Below, in pieces: positions 55,354-62,347 of a DNA stretch of 64,000 nt (position 1 is its first letter; every line of letters starts with the position of its first letter). Both the position numbers and the translations under genes were made by a program. Source of the stretch: Streptomyces venezuelae (lineage in GTDB: Bacteria > Actinomycetota > Actinomycetes > Streptomycetales > Streptomycetaceae); assembly GCF_008642335.1 (NCBI RefSeq), contig NZ_CP029191.1:5208001-5272000 (forward strand). The letters are read 5' to 3'. A model generated the notes under the pieces. The model did no database searches. It was given only the letters and a program-made list of their open reading frames with translations, and was not told where the DNA came from.

Positions 55354-56136
55354 ATGAGCCATCCCGACGACAGCGTCGAAAGCGCTGCCCGCGACACCGG
55401 TGCCAGGATGCGCCCCGAGGAGCAGCGGCTCGGTCCCGTGCTGCGCCGGCGGGACAAGGTGCAGGCCGGCACGACCGATCAGCGTCTCCTCGACTCCGAC
55501 GGACCCTCCGAATGGGTCCATACGGACCCCTGGAGAGTCCTGCGCATCCAGTCGGAGTTCATCGAGGGCTTCGGCACCCTCGCCGAACTCCCGCCCGCGA
55601 TCAGCGTGTTCGGCTCGGCGCGCACGGGGGAGGGGACGCCCGAGTACGCGGCGGGCGTCGAGATCGGCAAGGCGCTCGTGGAGGCGGGCTTCGCGGTGAT
55701 CACGGGCGGCGGGCCCGGCGCGATGCAGGCCGCGAACCAGGGGGCCGTGGAGGCGAAGGGCACGTCGGTCGGTCTCGGCATCGAGCTGCCCTTCGAGCAG
55801 GGCCTCAACCCGTACGTCGACATCGGCGTGAACTTCCGCTACTTCTTCGTCCGCAAGACGATGTTCGTGAAGTACGCGCAGGGCTTCGTGGTCCTGCCCG
55901 GCGGCCTCGGCACGCTGGACGAGCTCTTCGAAGCGCTCACCCTCGTCCAGACCCGCAAGGTCACGCGGTTCCCGATCGTCCTCTTCGGCTCGCAGTACTG
56001 GGGCGGCCTGGTCGACTGGCTCAAGAACACGGTCATCGCCCAGGGCAAGGCCTCGGAGGCCGACCTGCTCCTCTTCCACGTCACGGACGACGTGGAAGAG
56101 GCGATCACCCTGGTGACGAAGGAAGTCGGGAAGTAG
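55354..56136 (+). CDS. LOG-family (TIGR00730) Rossmann-fold protein
   Basis: 260 aa, ATG 55354 with GGAGGGAGC upstream. Hallmarks are ITGGGPGAMQAANQGAVEAKG split as GGGPGAMQAAN and VEAKG, and PGGLGTLDELFEALTLVQT. Family members hydrolyse nucleoside 5'-monophosphates to base and ribose phosphate (cytokinin-activating type). Old lysine-decarboxylase labels are not supported. The orthologue position (beside dapE and folP2) matches Rv1205 in M. tuberculosis. The first 60 residues are a charged extension not needed for the core. Confidence 0.9.
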   Translation: MSHPDDSVESAARDTGARMRPEEQRLGPVLRRRDKVQAGTTDQRLLDSDGPSEWVHTDPWRVLRIQSEFIEGFGTLAELPPAISVFGSARTGEGTPEYAAGVEIGKALVEAGFAVITGGGPGAMQAANQGAVEAKGTSVGLGIELPFEQGLNPYVDIGVNFRYFFVRKTMFVKYAQGFVVLPGGLGTLDELFEALTLVQTRKVTRFPIVLFGSQYWGGLVDWLKNTVIAQGKASEADLLLFHVTDDVEEAITLVTKEVGK

Positions 56137-56153
56137 CCCTCTCCGGAGGAGCG

Positions 56154-57014
56154 TTACGCGAGTCCCCGGCGGGCGACCGCCGGGGGCCGATGCCCCGCGA
56201 TCGTCGCCACCATGTCGAGCACCTGCTTCGTCTCCGCCACCTCGTGGACGCGGTACACCTGTGCGCCCAGCCAGGCCGAGACCGCCGTCGTCGCGAGGGT
56301 GCCGAGGACGCGCTCCTTGACCGGCTTGTCGAGGGTCTCGCCGACGAAGTCCTTGTTGGAGAGGGAGACCAGGACGGGCCAGCCCGTGTCCGTCATCTCG
56401 CCCAGGCGGCGGGTCGCCTCCAGGCTGTGCCGGGTGTTCTTGCCGAAGTCGTGCCCCGGGTCGATCATCACGGACTCGCGCGGCACACCCAGCTCCACCG
56501 CGCGCTCGGCCAGGCCGACCGTCACCCGCAGGATGTCCGCCATCACGTCGTCGTACGTGACGCGGTGCGGCCTCGTCCGCGGCTCGGCACCGCCCGCGTG
56601 CGTGCAGACCAGGCCCGCCCCGTACCGCGCGGCGACCTCCGCGAGCCTCGGGTCGACGCCGCCCCACGCGTCGTTGAGCACATCGGCGCCCGCCTCGCAG
56701 ACCGCCTCGCCCACGTCGTGCCGCCAGGTGTCGACGCTGATCACCACATCGGGGTACCGCCTGCGCACCTCGGCGACGAAGCCGACCGTCCGGCGCGCCT
56801 CCTCCTCGGCGCTCACCTCGTCGCCCGGGCCGGCCTTGACCCCGCCGATGTCGATGATCGCGGCACCCTCGGCCACGGCCTGCTCCACGCGCGCGAGCGC
56901 CGGTTCGTCGCGGAACGTGGCCCCCTGGTCGTAGAAGGAGTCCGGGGTCCGGTTCACGATCGCCATGATCACCGGCTCGTGCGCGTCGAACTCGCGCCTG
57001 CCAAGCCTGAGCAT
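56154..57014 (-). CDS. folP2: Dihydropteroate synthase homologue of the FolP2 type
   Basis: A 286-aa TIM-barrel protein of the pterin-binding family, ATG 57014. The pterin-side motifs are kept (MAIVNRTPDSFYDQG, ISVDTWR, VLNDAWGG, DPGHDFGKN). Loop 2, normally IDIGGESTRPGA, reads IDIGGVKAGPGDEV, so the Ser-Thr-Arg that binds p-aminobenzoate is gone. The late motif SRK is SNK (LVSLSNKDFVGE). The same changes mark mycobacterial FolP2, reported to lack dihydropteroate synthase activity. So a role outside folate synthesis is likely. Convergent with the LOG gene. Confidence 0.88.
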   Translation of the reverse strand: MLRLGRREFDAHEPVIMAIVNRTPDSFYDQGATFRDEPALARVEQAVAEGAAIIDIGGVKAGPGDEVSAEEEARRTVGFVAEVRRRYPDVVISVDTWRHDVGEAVCEAGADVLNDAWGGVDPRLAEVAARYGAGLVCTHAGGAEPRTRPHRVTYDDVMADILRVTVGLAERAVELGVPRESVMIDPGHDFGKNTRHSLEATRRLGEMTDTGWPVLVSLSNKDFVGETLDKPVKERVLGTLATTAVSAWLGAQVYRVHEVAETKQVLDMVATIAGHRPPAVARRGLA

Positions 57015-57064
57015 CCCCTGTGGCCCTCCTGGGTCCTAGTCGCGGTTCGGCCGCCTGTGACCTT

Positions 57065-57104
57065 AACTGTCAGAACCACGTGGCACGATCGGACCCTGAC
57101 AGTT
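57065..57104. promoter_or_regulatory. Inverted repeat between folP2-like and DivIVA-domain genes
   Basis: AACTGTCAG (57065-57073) and CTGACAGTT (57096-57104) are perfect 9-bp arms, 22 bp apart. A CCACGTGG palindrome lies between (57077-57084). It sits centrally in the 125-bp divergent spacer and looks like a shared operator. Confidence 0.55.
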
Positions 57105-57139
57105 TGAGCACGGGCAGTCGAGCGTGAGGGCCTGAAGAG

Positions 57140-57574
57140 ATGGTCTTGTTCTTGTTCCTGGTCATCGCCCTCCTCGTGGTGGTCGGCGCGGTGACCCTCG
57201 CGGTGATCGGCGGCGGGGAGAGCGGCGCGCTGCCCGACGCCGCGCCCGAGCGGTTCACCGACCCGCTGCCCCCGGACCGCCCGCTGCGCCGTGCCGACGT
57301 CGACCTGGTGCGCTTCCCGATGACCCTGCGCGGCTACCACATGGGAGAGGTGGACGACGTGCTCGGCCGTCTGGGTGCCGAGCTCGCCGAGCGGGACGCC
57401 CGCATCGCCGAGCTGGAGGCCGCCCTGGCCGGCGCGCAGGCCAGGGCGGTCGCGGGCCCGGCCCTCTTCGAGGGGTACGAACCGAGGGTGGCCGAGGACA
57501 GACCCGTGGAGGACACGTCCGTCCAGGGCGCCGCGGGGGACAAGGTGCGGGACGAGAAGGGCGACGAACAGTGA
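57140..57574 (+). CDS. Small membrane protein with DivIVA-type domain
   Basis: 144 aa, ATG 57140 (weak ribosome site). An N-terminal membrane helix (MVLFLFLVIALLVVVGAVTL) is followed by a short DivIVA-like motif (VRFPMTLRGYHMGEVDDVLGRLGAEL) and a coiled coil (ERDARIAELEAALAGAQA), then a charged tail. DivIVA-type proteins recognise curved membranes and recruit growth or division machinery. The arrangement before tag matches Rv1209-Rv1210. It overlaps tag by 4 nt. Confidence 0.85.
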   Translation: MVLFLFLVIALLVVVGAVTLAVIGGGESGALPDAAPERFTDPLPPDRPLRRADVDLVRFPMTLRGYHMGEVDDVLGRLGAELAERDARIAELEAALAGAQARAVAGPALFEGYEPRVAEDRPVEDTSVQGAAGDKVRDEKGDEQ

Positions 57575-58161
57575 GCGACGAGAGCGGCGCGGTCGCGGGT
57601 CCGGACGGCGGGCTCCGCTGCCCCTGGGGCCTGTCCACCGAGGACTACGTGACGTACCACGACGAGGAGTGGGGCCGCCCGGTCCGCGGCGACGACGCGC
57701 TGTACGAGCGGCTCTGCCTGGAGGCGTTCCAGTCCGGCCTCTCCTGGATCACCATCCTGCGCCGCCGCGAGGGGTTCCGCGCCGCCTTCGCCGACTTCAG
57801 GATCGCCTCGGTGGCGGAGTTCACCGACAAGGACCGCGAGCGGCTCCTCGCCGACCCGGGGATCATCCGCAACCGCGCGAAGATCGACGCGACGCTCGCC
57901 AACGCGCGCGTGCTCGCCGACTGGTCCGAGGGCGAACTGGACTCCCTGATCTGGTCCTTCGCGCCGGACCCCGCGACCCGCGAGATCCCGCGGACCCTCG
58001 CCGACGTGCCCGCGATCACCGACGAGTCCACGGCCCTGTCGAAGGAGCTCAAGAAGCGCGGCATACGGTTCGTGGGTCCCACCACGGCGTACGCGCTGAT
58101 GCAGGCCTGCGGCCTGGTCGACGACCACCTCGCGGACTGCGTGGCCCGCAAGGCGTCGTGA
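57571..58161 (+). CDS. tag: DNA-3-methyladenine glycosylase I
   Basis: A 196-aa repair glycosylase, GTG 57571 overlapping the upstream stop codon by 4 nt. The zinc-binding residues of the Tag family are present: Cys in LRCPWG, His in YHDEEWG, His and Cys in CGLVDDHLADC. The catalytic core GRPVRGDDALYERLCLEAFQ and LSWITILRRREGFR are conserved. It removes 3-methyladenine from alkylated DNA. The tail is short, ending 20 residues after the zinc site. Confidence 0.95.
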   Translation: MSDESGAVAGPDGGLRCPWGLSTEDYVTYHDEEWGRPVRGDDALYERLCLEAFQSGLSWITILRRREGFRAAFADFRIASVAEFTDKDRERLLADPGIIRNRAKIDATLANARVLADWSEGELDSLIWSFAPDPATREIPRTLADVPAITDESTALSKELKKRGIRFVGPTTAYALMQACGLVDDHLADCVARKAS

Positions 58162-58187
58162 CGGAACCGGGGCTATGACGCAGGCCC

Positions 58188-58988
58188 TCAGCGCCCCAGG
58201 TACTTGGGCTTCTCCTTGGCGATGAAGGCCTGGACGGCGATCGCGTGGTCCTCGGACGCGCCTGCCTTGCCCTGCAGCTCGTCCTCCTTGTCCAGCGCCT
58301 CGTCCAGGGAGTGGCCCGCCGCGTAGGCGAGGGACTCCTTGAGCGCCGCGTAGGCCAGCGTCGGGCCGTCCGCCAGGGCGCGGGCCACCTGCGCCGCCTC
58401 GGTGGCCAGGTCGGCCGCGGGGACGATCTTGTTGGCGATCCCCAGGTCGTACGCCTCCCGTGCGTCGATGTTGCGCGGGAACAGCAGCAGGTCGGCGGCG
58501 CGGCCGGGGCCGATCACGCGCGGCAGCGTCCAGGAGACGCCCGAGTCGGCGGTCAGCGCGACACCCGCGAAGGAGGTGTTGAACTTGGCGGTGTCGGCGA
58601 CCACGCGGTAGTCGGCGGCGAGCGCGAAGCCGAGGCCCGCCCCCGCGGCGACGCCGTTGACGCCCGCCACGACCGGCTTCGGCATGCCGGTCAGCGCCCG
58701 GACGATCGGGTTGTAGTGCTCACGGACCGTGCTCATCGTCTGCCCGGTGCCCGCCTCGCGGTCCGCGGCCAGGTTGCCGATGTGCTCCTTGAGGTCCTGG
58801 CCCACACAGAAGGCACGGCCCGCCGCGGTGAGCAGGACCGCGCGCACGGCCTCGTCGGCGGCGGCCGCGAGGGCGGCCTCCCGCAGGGCGACCTTGGCCT
58901 CCGTGTTCATGGCGTTCATCGCCTCGGGACGGTTGATGGTGATCGTCGCGAGTCCGTCGTGCACCTCGTAGAGCACGCTGTCGGCCAT
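58188..58988 (-). CDS. Enoyl-CoA hydratase/isomerase family protein, PaaG-like
   Basis: 266 aa from ATG 58988 with GGAGGGGG upstream. Crotonase fold: ITINRPEAMNAMNTEA, AFCVGQDLKEH and the oxyanion segment GVNGVAAGAGLGFALAADYR. In the catalytic region GVALTADSGVSWTLPRVIG an Asp occupies the position used by PaaG isomerases, and the usual hydratase Glu pair is not evident. Isomerase or 2,3-dehydroadipyl-type activity is therefore more likely than crotonase activity, but the substrate is unknown. No other fatty-acid gene is nearby. Confidence 0.87.
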   Translation of the reverse strand: MADSVLYEVHDGLATITINRPEAMNAMNTEAKVALREAALAAAADEAVRAVLLTAAGRAFCVGQDLKEHIGNLAADREAGTGQTMSTVREHYNPIVRALTGMPKPVVAGVNGVAAGAGLGFALAADYRVVADTAKFNTSFAGVALTADSGVSWTLPRVIGPGRAADLLLFPRNIDAREAYDLGIANKIVPAADLATEAAQVARALADGPTLAYAALKESLAYAAGHSLDEALDKEDELQGKAGASEDHAIAVQAFIAKEKPKYLGR

Positions 58989-59296
58989 GGTGGCCCCCTC
59001 CGCTGGTCCAGTACGTAGGAGCTCAGCATGACGGAGATCATCGGGGTCCGGCATGAGGCCATCCATGTGACCTGCGTCAAAGAAATCCGGGCCCCTGGGG
59101 CGTATGGGGCGGCGAAGTATCGCAGCCACATCGCCGAATTGAGTGGTTTTGCGGGCGCGCGTTGCCCAAGCGATGCCGACCGATGTTGGTCATCGGGTCC
59201 TGCCATGCGGGATAATGGCCTGGAAGCAATGTGTTCGATGCCGGTGACACCTGGGTTGTCGGCTGCGATGAGCTGGTTTCAGGAAGGGGAACGAGC
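58989..59296. other. 308-bp divergent spacer before the DUF3117 gene
   Basis: This contains a candidate plus-strand promoter (59186-59216). A 66-nt in-frame extension of the DUF3117 gene (from 59231) has no ribosome site and is not counted as coding. Confidence 0.45.
59186..59216 (+). promoter_or_regulatory. Candidate promoter of the DUF3117 gene
   Basis: TTGGTC (59186-59191) and GATAAT (59211-59216) are separated by 19 bp; the -10 is close to consensus. The leader would be about 75 nt. Confidence 0.4.
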
Positions 59297-59464
59297 ATGG
59301 CGGCCATGAAGCCGCGGACGGGCGACGGCCCGCTCGAGGTGACCAAGGAGGGGCGGGGCATCGTCATGCGCGTTCCGCTCGAAGGCGGCGGACGACTTGT
59401 CGTCGAACTGACTCCGGACGAGGCCGACGCGCTCGGCGACGCCCTGAAGAAGGTCGTCGGCTGA
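59297..59464 (+). CDS. DUF3117 protein
   Basis: A 55-aa protein, ATG 59297 behind GGAAGGGG. The whole sequence is the DUF3117 domain: MAAMKPRTGDGPLEVTKEGR, then IVMRVPLEGGGRLVVELTPD and a helical end. It is found almost only in actinobacteria and is highly conserved (Rv1211 in M. tuberculosis), in the same tag-sigE neighbourhood. Function unknown. A compact beta-strand plus helix fold is likely. Confidence 0.93.
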   Translation: MAAMKPRTGDGPLEVTKEGRGIVMRVPLEGGGRLVVELTPDEADALGDALKKVVG

Positions 59465-59491
59465 CGCGGAAGCGCGCTCCATACTTTTCCA

Positions 59492-59524
59492 CTGCCCCGG
59501 CATCGTACGACGATGCCGGGGCAG
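59492..59524 (+). terminator. Terminator of the DUF3117 gene
   Basis: A perfect 15-bp stem (59492-59506 with 59510-59524), 3-nt loop acg, followed by ttctgtttt. One of the most canonical terminators in the window. Confidence 0.9.
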
Positions 59525-59575
59525 TTCTGTTTTCCGGGTCCGGGATCTGCGGGACCCCTGTGAGGGGGCCCCGCG

Positions 59576-60208
59576 CTAGCGCTTGACGGCGCAGAGGAGC
59601 CCGTCGCCGACGGGCAGCAGCGACGGCACCAGATCGGGGCTCTCGCGCACGGTCCGCAGCAGATCGCGCAGGTGCAGGACCTCCACCGGCTGGGGCCCCG
59701 AGTCGACGGTCCTGCCGTCCGCGAGGACGCCCTCGAAGCAGACGAGCCCGCCGGGCCGCAGCAGGCGCAACGATTCAGCGAGGTATTCGAGGGACTCCAG
59801 GCGGTCGCCGTCGCAGAAGACGAGGTCGTACCCGCCGTCCGCGAGGCGCGGCAGTACGTCGAGGGCGCGGCCCGGGATGAAGCGCGCGCGGTTGCCCGCG
59901 AAGCCGGCCGCCCGGAAGGCCTGACGGGCGAACTGCTGGCGGTCGGGTTCGGGGTCGACGGTGGTCAGCACGCCGTCGGGCCGCATGCCGTGCAGCAGGT
60001 GGATGCCCGACACTCCCGTGCCCGTACCGATCTCGGCCACCGCTTTCGCGTCAGCCGTGGCGGCGAGCATGCGCAGCGCGGCGCCGGTGCCGGGGGACAC
60101 CGAGGGCAGGCCTGCCTCCCGGGCCCGGTCCCGGGCCCAGCGCAGCGCCTCGTCCTCGGCGACAAAGGCGTCGGCGAACGCCCATCCCGTCTGCCGGTTG
60201 CCGGTAAT
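59576..60208 (-). CDS. O-methyltransferase (SAM-dependent), probable ATT start
   Basis: A class I methyltransferase of the O-methyltransferase-3 type: AEIGTGTGVSGIHLLHGM (SAM site), LTTVDPEPDRQQFARQAF, YDLVFCDGDRLESLEYL, LLRPGGLVCFEGVL. A start at GTG 60100 would remove the family's N-terminal helices. The conserved-looking ITGNRQTGWAFADAFVAEDE lies upstream in frame, and the only codon with a ribosome site (AGGAGAGGGCC) is ATT at 60208, giving 210 aa. No ATG, GTG or TTG occurs in frame between there and the sigE promoter. It is divergent from sigE, as Rv1220c is. The substrate is unknown. Confidence 0.85.
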   Translation of the reverse strand: MTGNRQTGWAFADAFVAEDEALRWARDRAREAGLPSVSPGTGAALRMLAATADAKAVAEIGTGTGVSGIHLLHGMRPDGVLTTVDPEPDRQQFARQAFRAAGFAGNRARFIPGRALDVLPRLADGGYDLVFCDGDRLESLEYLAESLRLLRPGGLVCFEGVLADGRTVDSGPQPVEVLHLRDLLRTVRESPDLVPSLLPVGDGLLCAVKR

Positions 60209-60261
60209 GGCCCTCTCCTGTCCCCGTGGTTGCCTGGCCGTGACTGTATCCGTTGGGCGCG

Positions 60262-60288
60262 GGAACCCGCAGATGGGACCGCGCGTTT
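60262..60288 (+). promoter_or_regulatory. Candidate ECF-type (autoregulated) promoter of sigE
   Basis: GGAAC (60262-60266) and CGTTT (60284-60288) are 17 bp apart, a close fit to the GGAAC-N17/18-CGTT pattern of SigE-like ECF factors. A 5' leader of about 130 nt would follow if translation starts at 60428. Confidence 0.55.
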
Positions 60289-60427
60289 ATAGGGGGTGGG
60301 AGCACAGCGGGGGTAACGGATGGATCAAGACTTGAAGCGGGCGGCTCGCAGGGGCAGGACACCTGCGACGAAGCCCGTACCAAATTCACGTAAAAACGCT
60401 TATCCGGAGCTAACGGGCGAGGTGGTT

Positions 60428-61201
60428 ATGGTAGGGGCTCCACTGGACACCACCAGAGCCGACAGGGGAGGTGCGGCTGCGTCCGCGGATCGGGGAGGAG
60501 TGCTCCGGCGCTTTCTCGGATTGGCGGGTGAGCCGAAATCCGTGACCGACACCGCTGACCGCATCCGTGCCAACGACTCCGCTCAGACCGCGACCTTTGC
60601 CGCTGACGCGGAATCGCAGGCGTGGACTCCGCCCACCTGGGAGGAGATCGTCAGCACGCACAGCGGCCGCGTATACCGCCTGGCGTACCGCCTGACCGGC
60701 AATCAGCACGACGCCGAGGACCTCACGCAAGAGGTCTTCGTCCGTGTCTTCCGGTCCCTCTCGACCTACACCCCCGGCACGTTCGAGGGCTGGCTGCACC
60801 GCATCACCACGAACCTCTTCCTGGACATGGTGCGCCGCAAGCAGCGCATCCGGTTCGACGCTCTCGGGGACGACGCCGCGGAGCGACTGCCCAGCCGTGA
60901 GCCGTCGCCCCAGCAGGTGTTCAACGACACGCACTTCGACGCGGACGTCCAGCAGGCGCTGGACACCCTCGCGCCCGAGTTCCGTGCGGCCGTCGTCCTC
61001 TGCGACATCGAAGGCCTGTCGTACGAGGAGATCGCCGCGACCCTCGGCGTCAAGCTCGGTACGGTCCGCAGCCGTATCCACCGGGGCCGCTCGCAGCTGC
61101 GCAAGGCCCTCCAGCACCGGTCTCCCGAGGCCCGCGCCGAGCGCCGTTCGCTCGCGGTCACGGGTGCCGTGGCGCTGGGAGGAGGGGGCGCGACCGCGTG
61201 A
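60428..61201 (+). CDS. sigE: ECF sigma factor SigE (mycobacterial SigE orthologue)
   Basis: 257 aa from ATG 60428 (GAGG 5 nt upstream). An in-frame ATG at 60320 is rejected because codons between the two have A or T at many third positions, unlike the gene body. Residues to about 75 are a variable leader. Region 2 has [20 protein letters not shown] and [16 protein letters not shown]; region 4 has [20 protein letters not shown]. Gene order methyltransferase-sigE-rseA-htrA matches Rv1220c-Rv1223, where SigE controls the envelope-stress response. It is not S. coelicolor SigE (the cseBC-linked factor). GTG of the anti-sigma gene overlaps by 4 nt. Confidence 0.93.
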   Translation: MVGAPLDTTRADRGGAAASADRGGVLRRFLGLAGEPKSVTDTADRIRANDSAQTATFAADAESQAWTPPTWEEIVSTHSGRVYRLAYRLTGNQHDAEDLTQEVFVRVFRSLSTYTPGTFEGWLHRITTNLFLDMVRRKQRIRFDALGDDAAERLPSREPSPQQVFNDTHFDADVQQALDTLAPEFRAAVVLCDIEGLSYEEIAATLGVKLGTVRSRIHRGRSQLRKALQHRSPEARAERRSLAVTGAVALGGGGATA

Positions 61202-62217
61202 GTGGATCACGGTCGAATCCTGCCGAACGGCACGTAGCCGAGGCCGAGCAGCATCTGGGGGACCGGCTCGCCGCCCTTGTGGACGGTGAGTTGGGACATG
61301 ACGCGCGCGAGCGCGTCCTCGCACATCTGGCGACCTGTCCGATGTGCAAGACGGAGGCGGACGCGCAGCGTCGCCTGAAGAGCGTTTTCGCGCAGGCGGC
61401 CCCGCCGCCGCCCACCGAGAGTTTCCTCGCCCGCCTCCAAGGCCTTCCAGGCCTCCCGGGAGGCGGTTCCGGGCCGTCCGGAGGACCTGACGCCGAGGAC
61501 GGCTTCGCCACGGGAGCGACCGACTCCGCCGGGCTCCCGCGGAACGGGATCTTCGGCGTGAGCACGGAGCCCTTCGTGGAGTACGTGCCGGCGGGCGCCC
61601 ATGCCGCGGTGCTGCCCAGCGAGCAGCGCGGCTTCCGCATCCACGAGGTCGCCCGGCGCTCCGAGGCGGAGCGTTCTTCCTGGCGCGGGCGCCGGTTCGC
61701 CTTCGCGGCGGCCGGTGCGGTGTCGATGGCCGCGATCGCGCTCGGCGGAGTCACGGTCGGCGTCCCCACGGACACCGGCGGCGACACCCGTGCGGGCGGT
61801 TCCGGGAGCAATGTGACCCCGCAGCGCAGTCAGGGTTCCGGCACCGCCGCCACCCCCGACTCCGTGCGCCGTCGCGGCGCCGGCAATCCGCTGTCGGTGC
61901 AGGGGCAGCGTCCCGGCGCGCTGTCGGCGCCGGTCGCGCCGACGGAGGTCACGGGACCGCTGCTGCCGGGCGCGCCCACGCAGCCCTTCCGGTCCCGCGC
62001 TCCCGTATACGAACTGACGGCCCCGATGCTCGCGGGCGCCGCGGCCATCTCGCCCCTCATACGTCCCGAGCCGCCCGGTCGGCACACCGCCGCCCTGCCC
62101 GGCATCAAGCTGCCGCAGGCGACGGACGCCGTGGTGCCGGGGGACGCGGATCCGGTGCGCGCCGGCGCGGCGGCTCCGGGCGTCGGACCGCTGGAGGGCA
62201 CGTCGCAGGTCCGCTGA
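61198..62217 (+). CDS. rseA: Zinc-binding anti-sigma factor, RseA type
   Basis: A 339-aa single-pass protein, GTG 61198 coupled to sigE. The ZAS motif is HLATCPMC (His43, Cys47, Cys50) with an upstream His34, in the N-terminal 55 residues that should clamp SigE. A linker (60-170) is Gly/Pro-rich. A membrane helix (about 178-200, [20 protein letters not shown]) is followed by an extracytoplasmic Pro/Ala-rich tail of 130 residues. The mycobacterial RseA is shorter and soluble, so this is a membrane-anchored version that could be cleaved on stress. Confidence 0.9.
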   Translation: MSGSRSNPAERHVAEAEQHLGDRLAALVDGELGHDARERVLAHLATCPMCKTEADAQRRLKSVFAQAAPPPPTESFLARLQGLPGLPGGGSGPSGGPDAEDGFATGATDSAGLPRNGIFGVSTEPFVEYVPAGAHAAVLPSEQRGFRIHEVARRSEAERSSWRGRRFAFAAAGAVSMAAIALGGVTVGVPTDTGGDTRAGGSGSNVTPQRSQGSGTAATPDSVRRRGAGNPLSVQGQRPGALSAPVAPTEVTGPLLPGAPTQPFRSRAPVYELTAPMLAGAAAISPLIRPEPPGRHTAALPGIKLPQATDAVVPGDADPVRAGAAAPGVGPLEGTSQVR

Positions 62218-62347
62218 CGCGACGGCGCCCTGCGCTTCCGCGCGGGAACCTGGTTGAATCCTCGGTGGGCCGTGCCCGCCGGGGATTCGGCGGTCACGGG
62301 GTTGAACATGCGAACGGCGTCCGCCGCGGGCCAGTTGTGGGGAGAAC

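Noticed and set aside
59231..59296. N-terminal extension of the DUF3117 protein
   Set aside because: No ribosome site, codon bias lost, and the family starts with MAAMKPRTG at 59297.
60320..60427. Upstream ATG for SigE at 60320
   Set aside because: Third-position A/T content between 60355 and 60440 is unlike coding DNA here; ATG 60428 has a ribosome site.
62236..62270. ECF-type promoter directly before htrA (gggaacctgg)
   Set aside because: The GGAAC word is present but no CGTT lies at 16-19 bp; the nearest similar word is about 20 bp away and poor.
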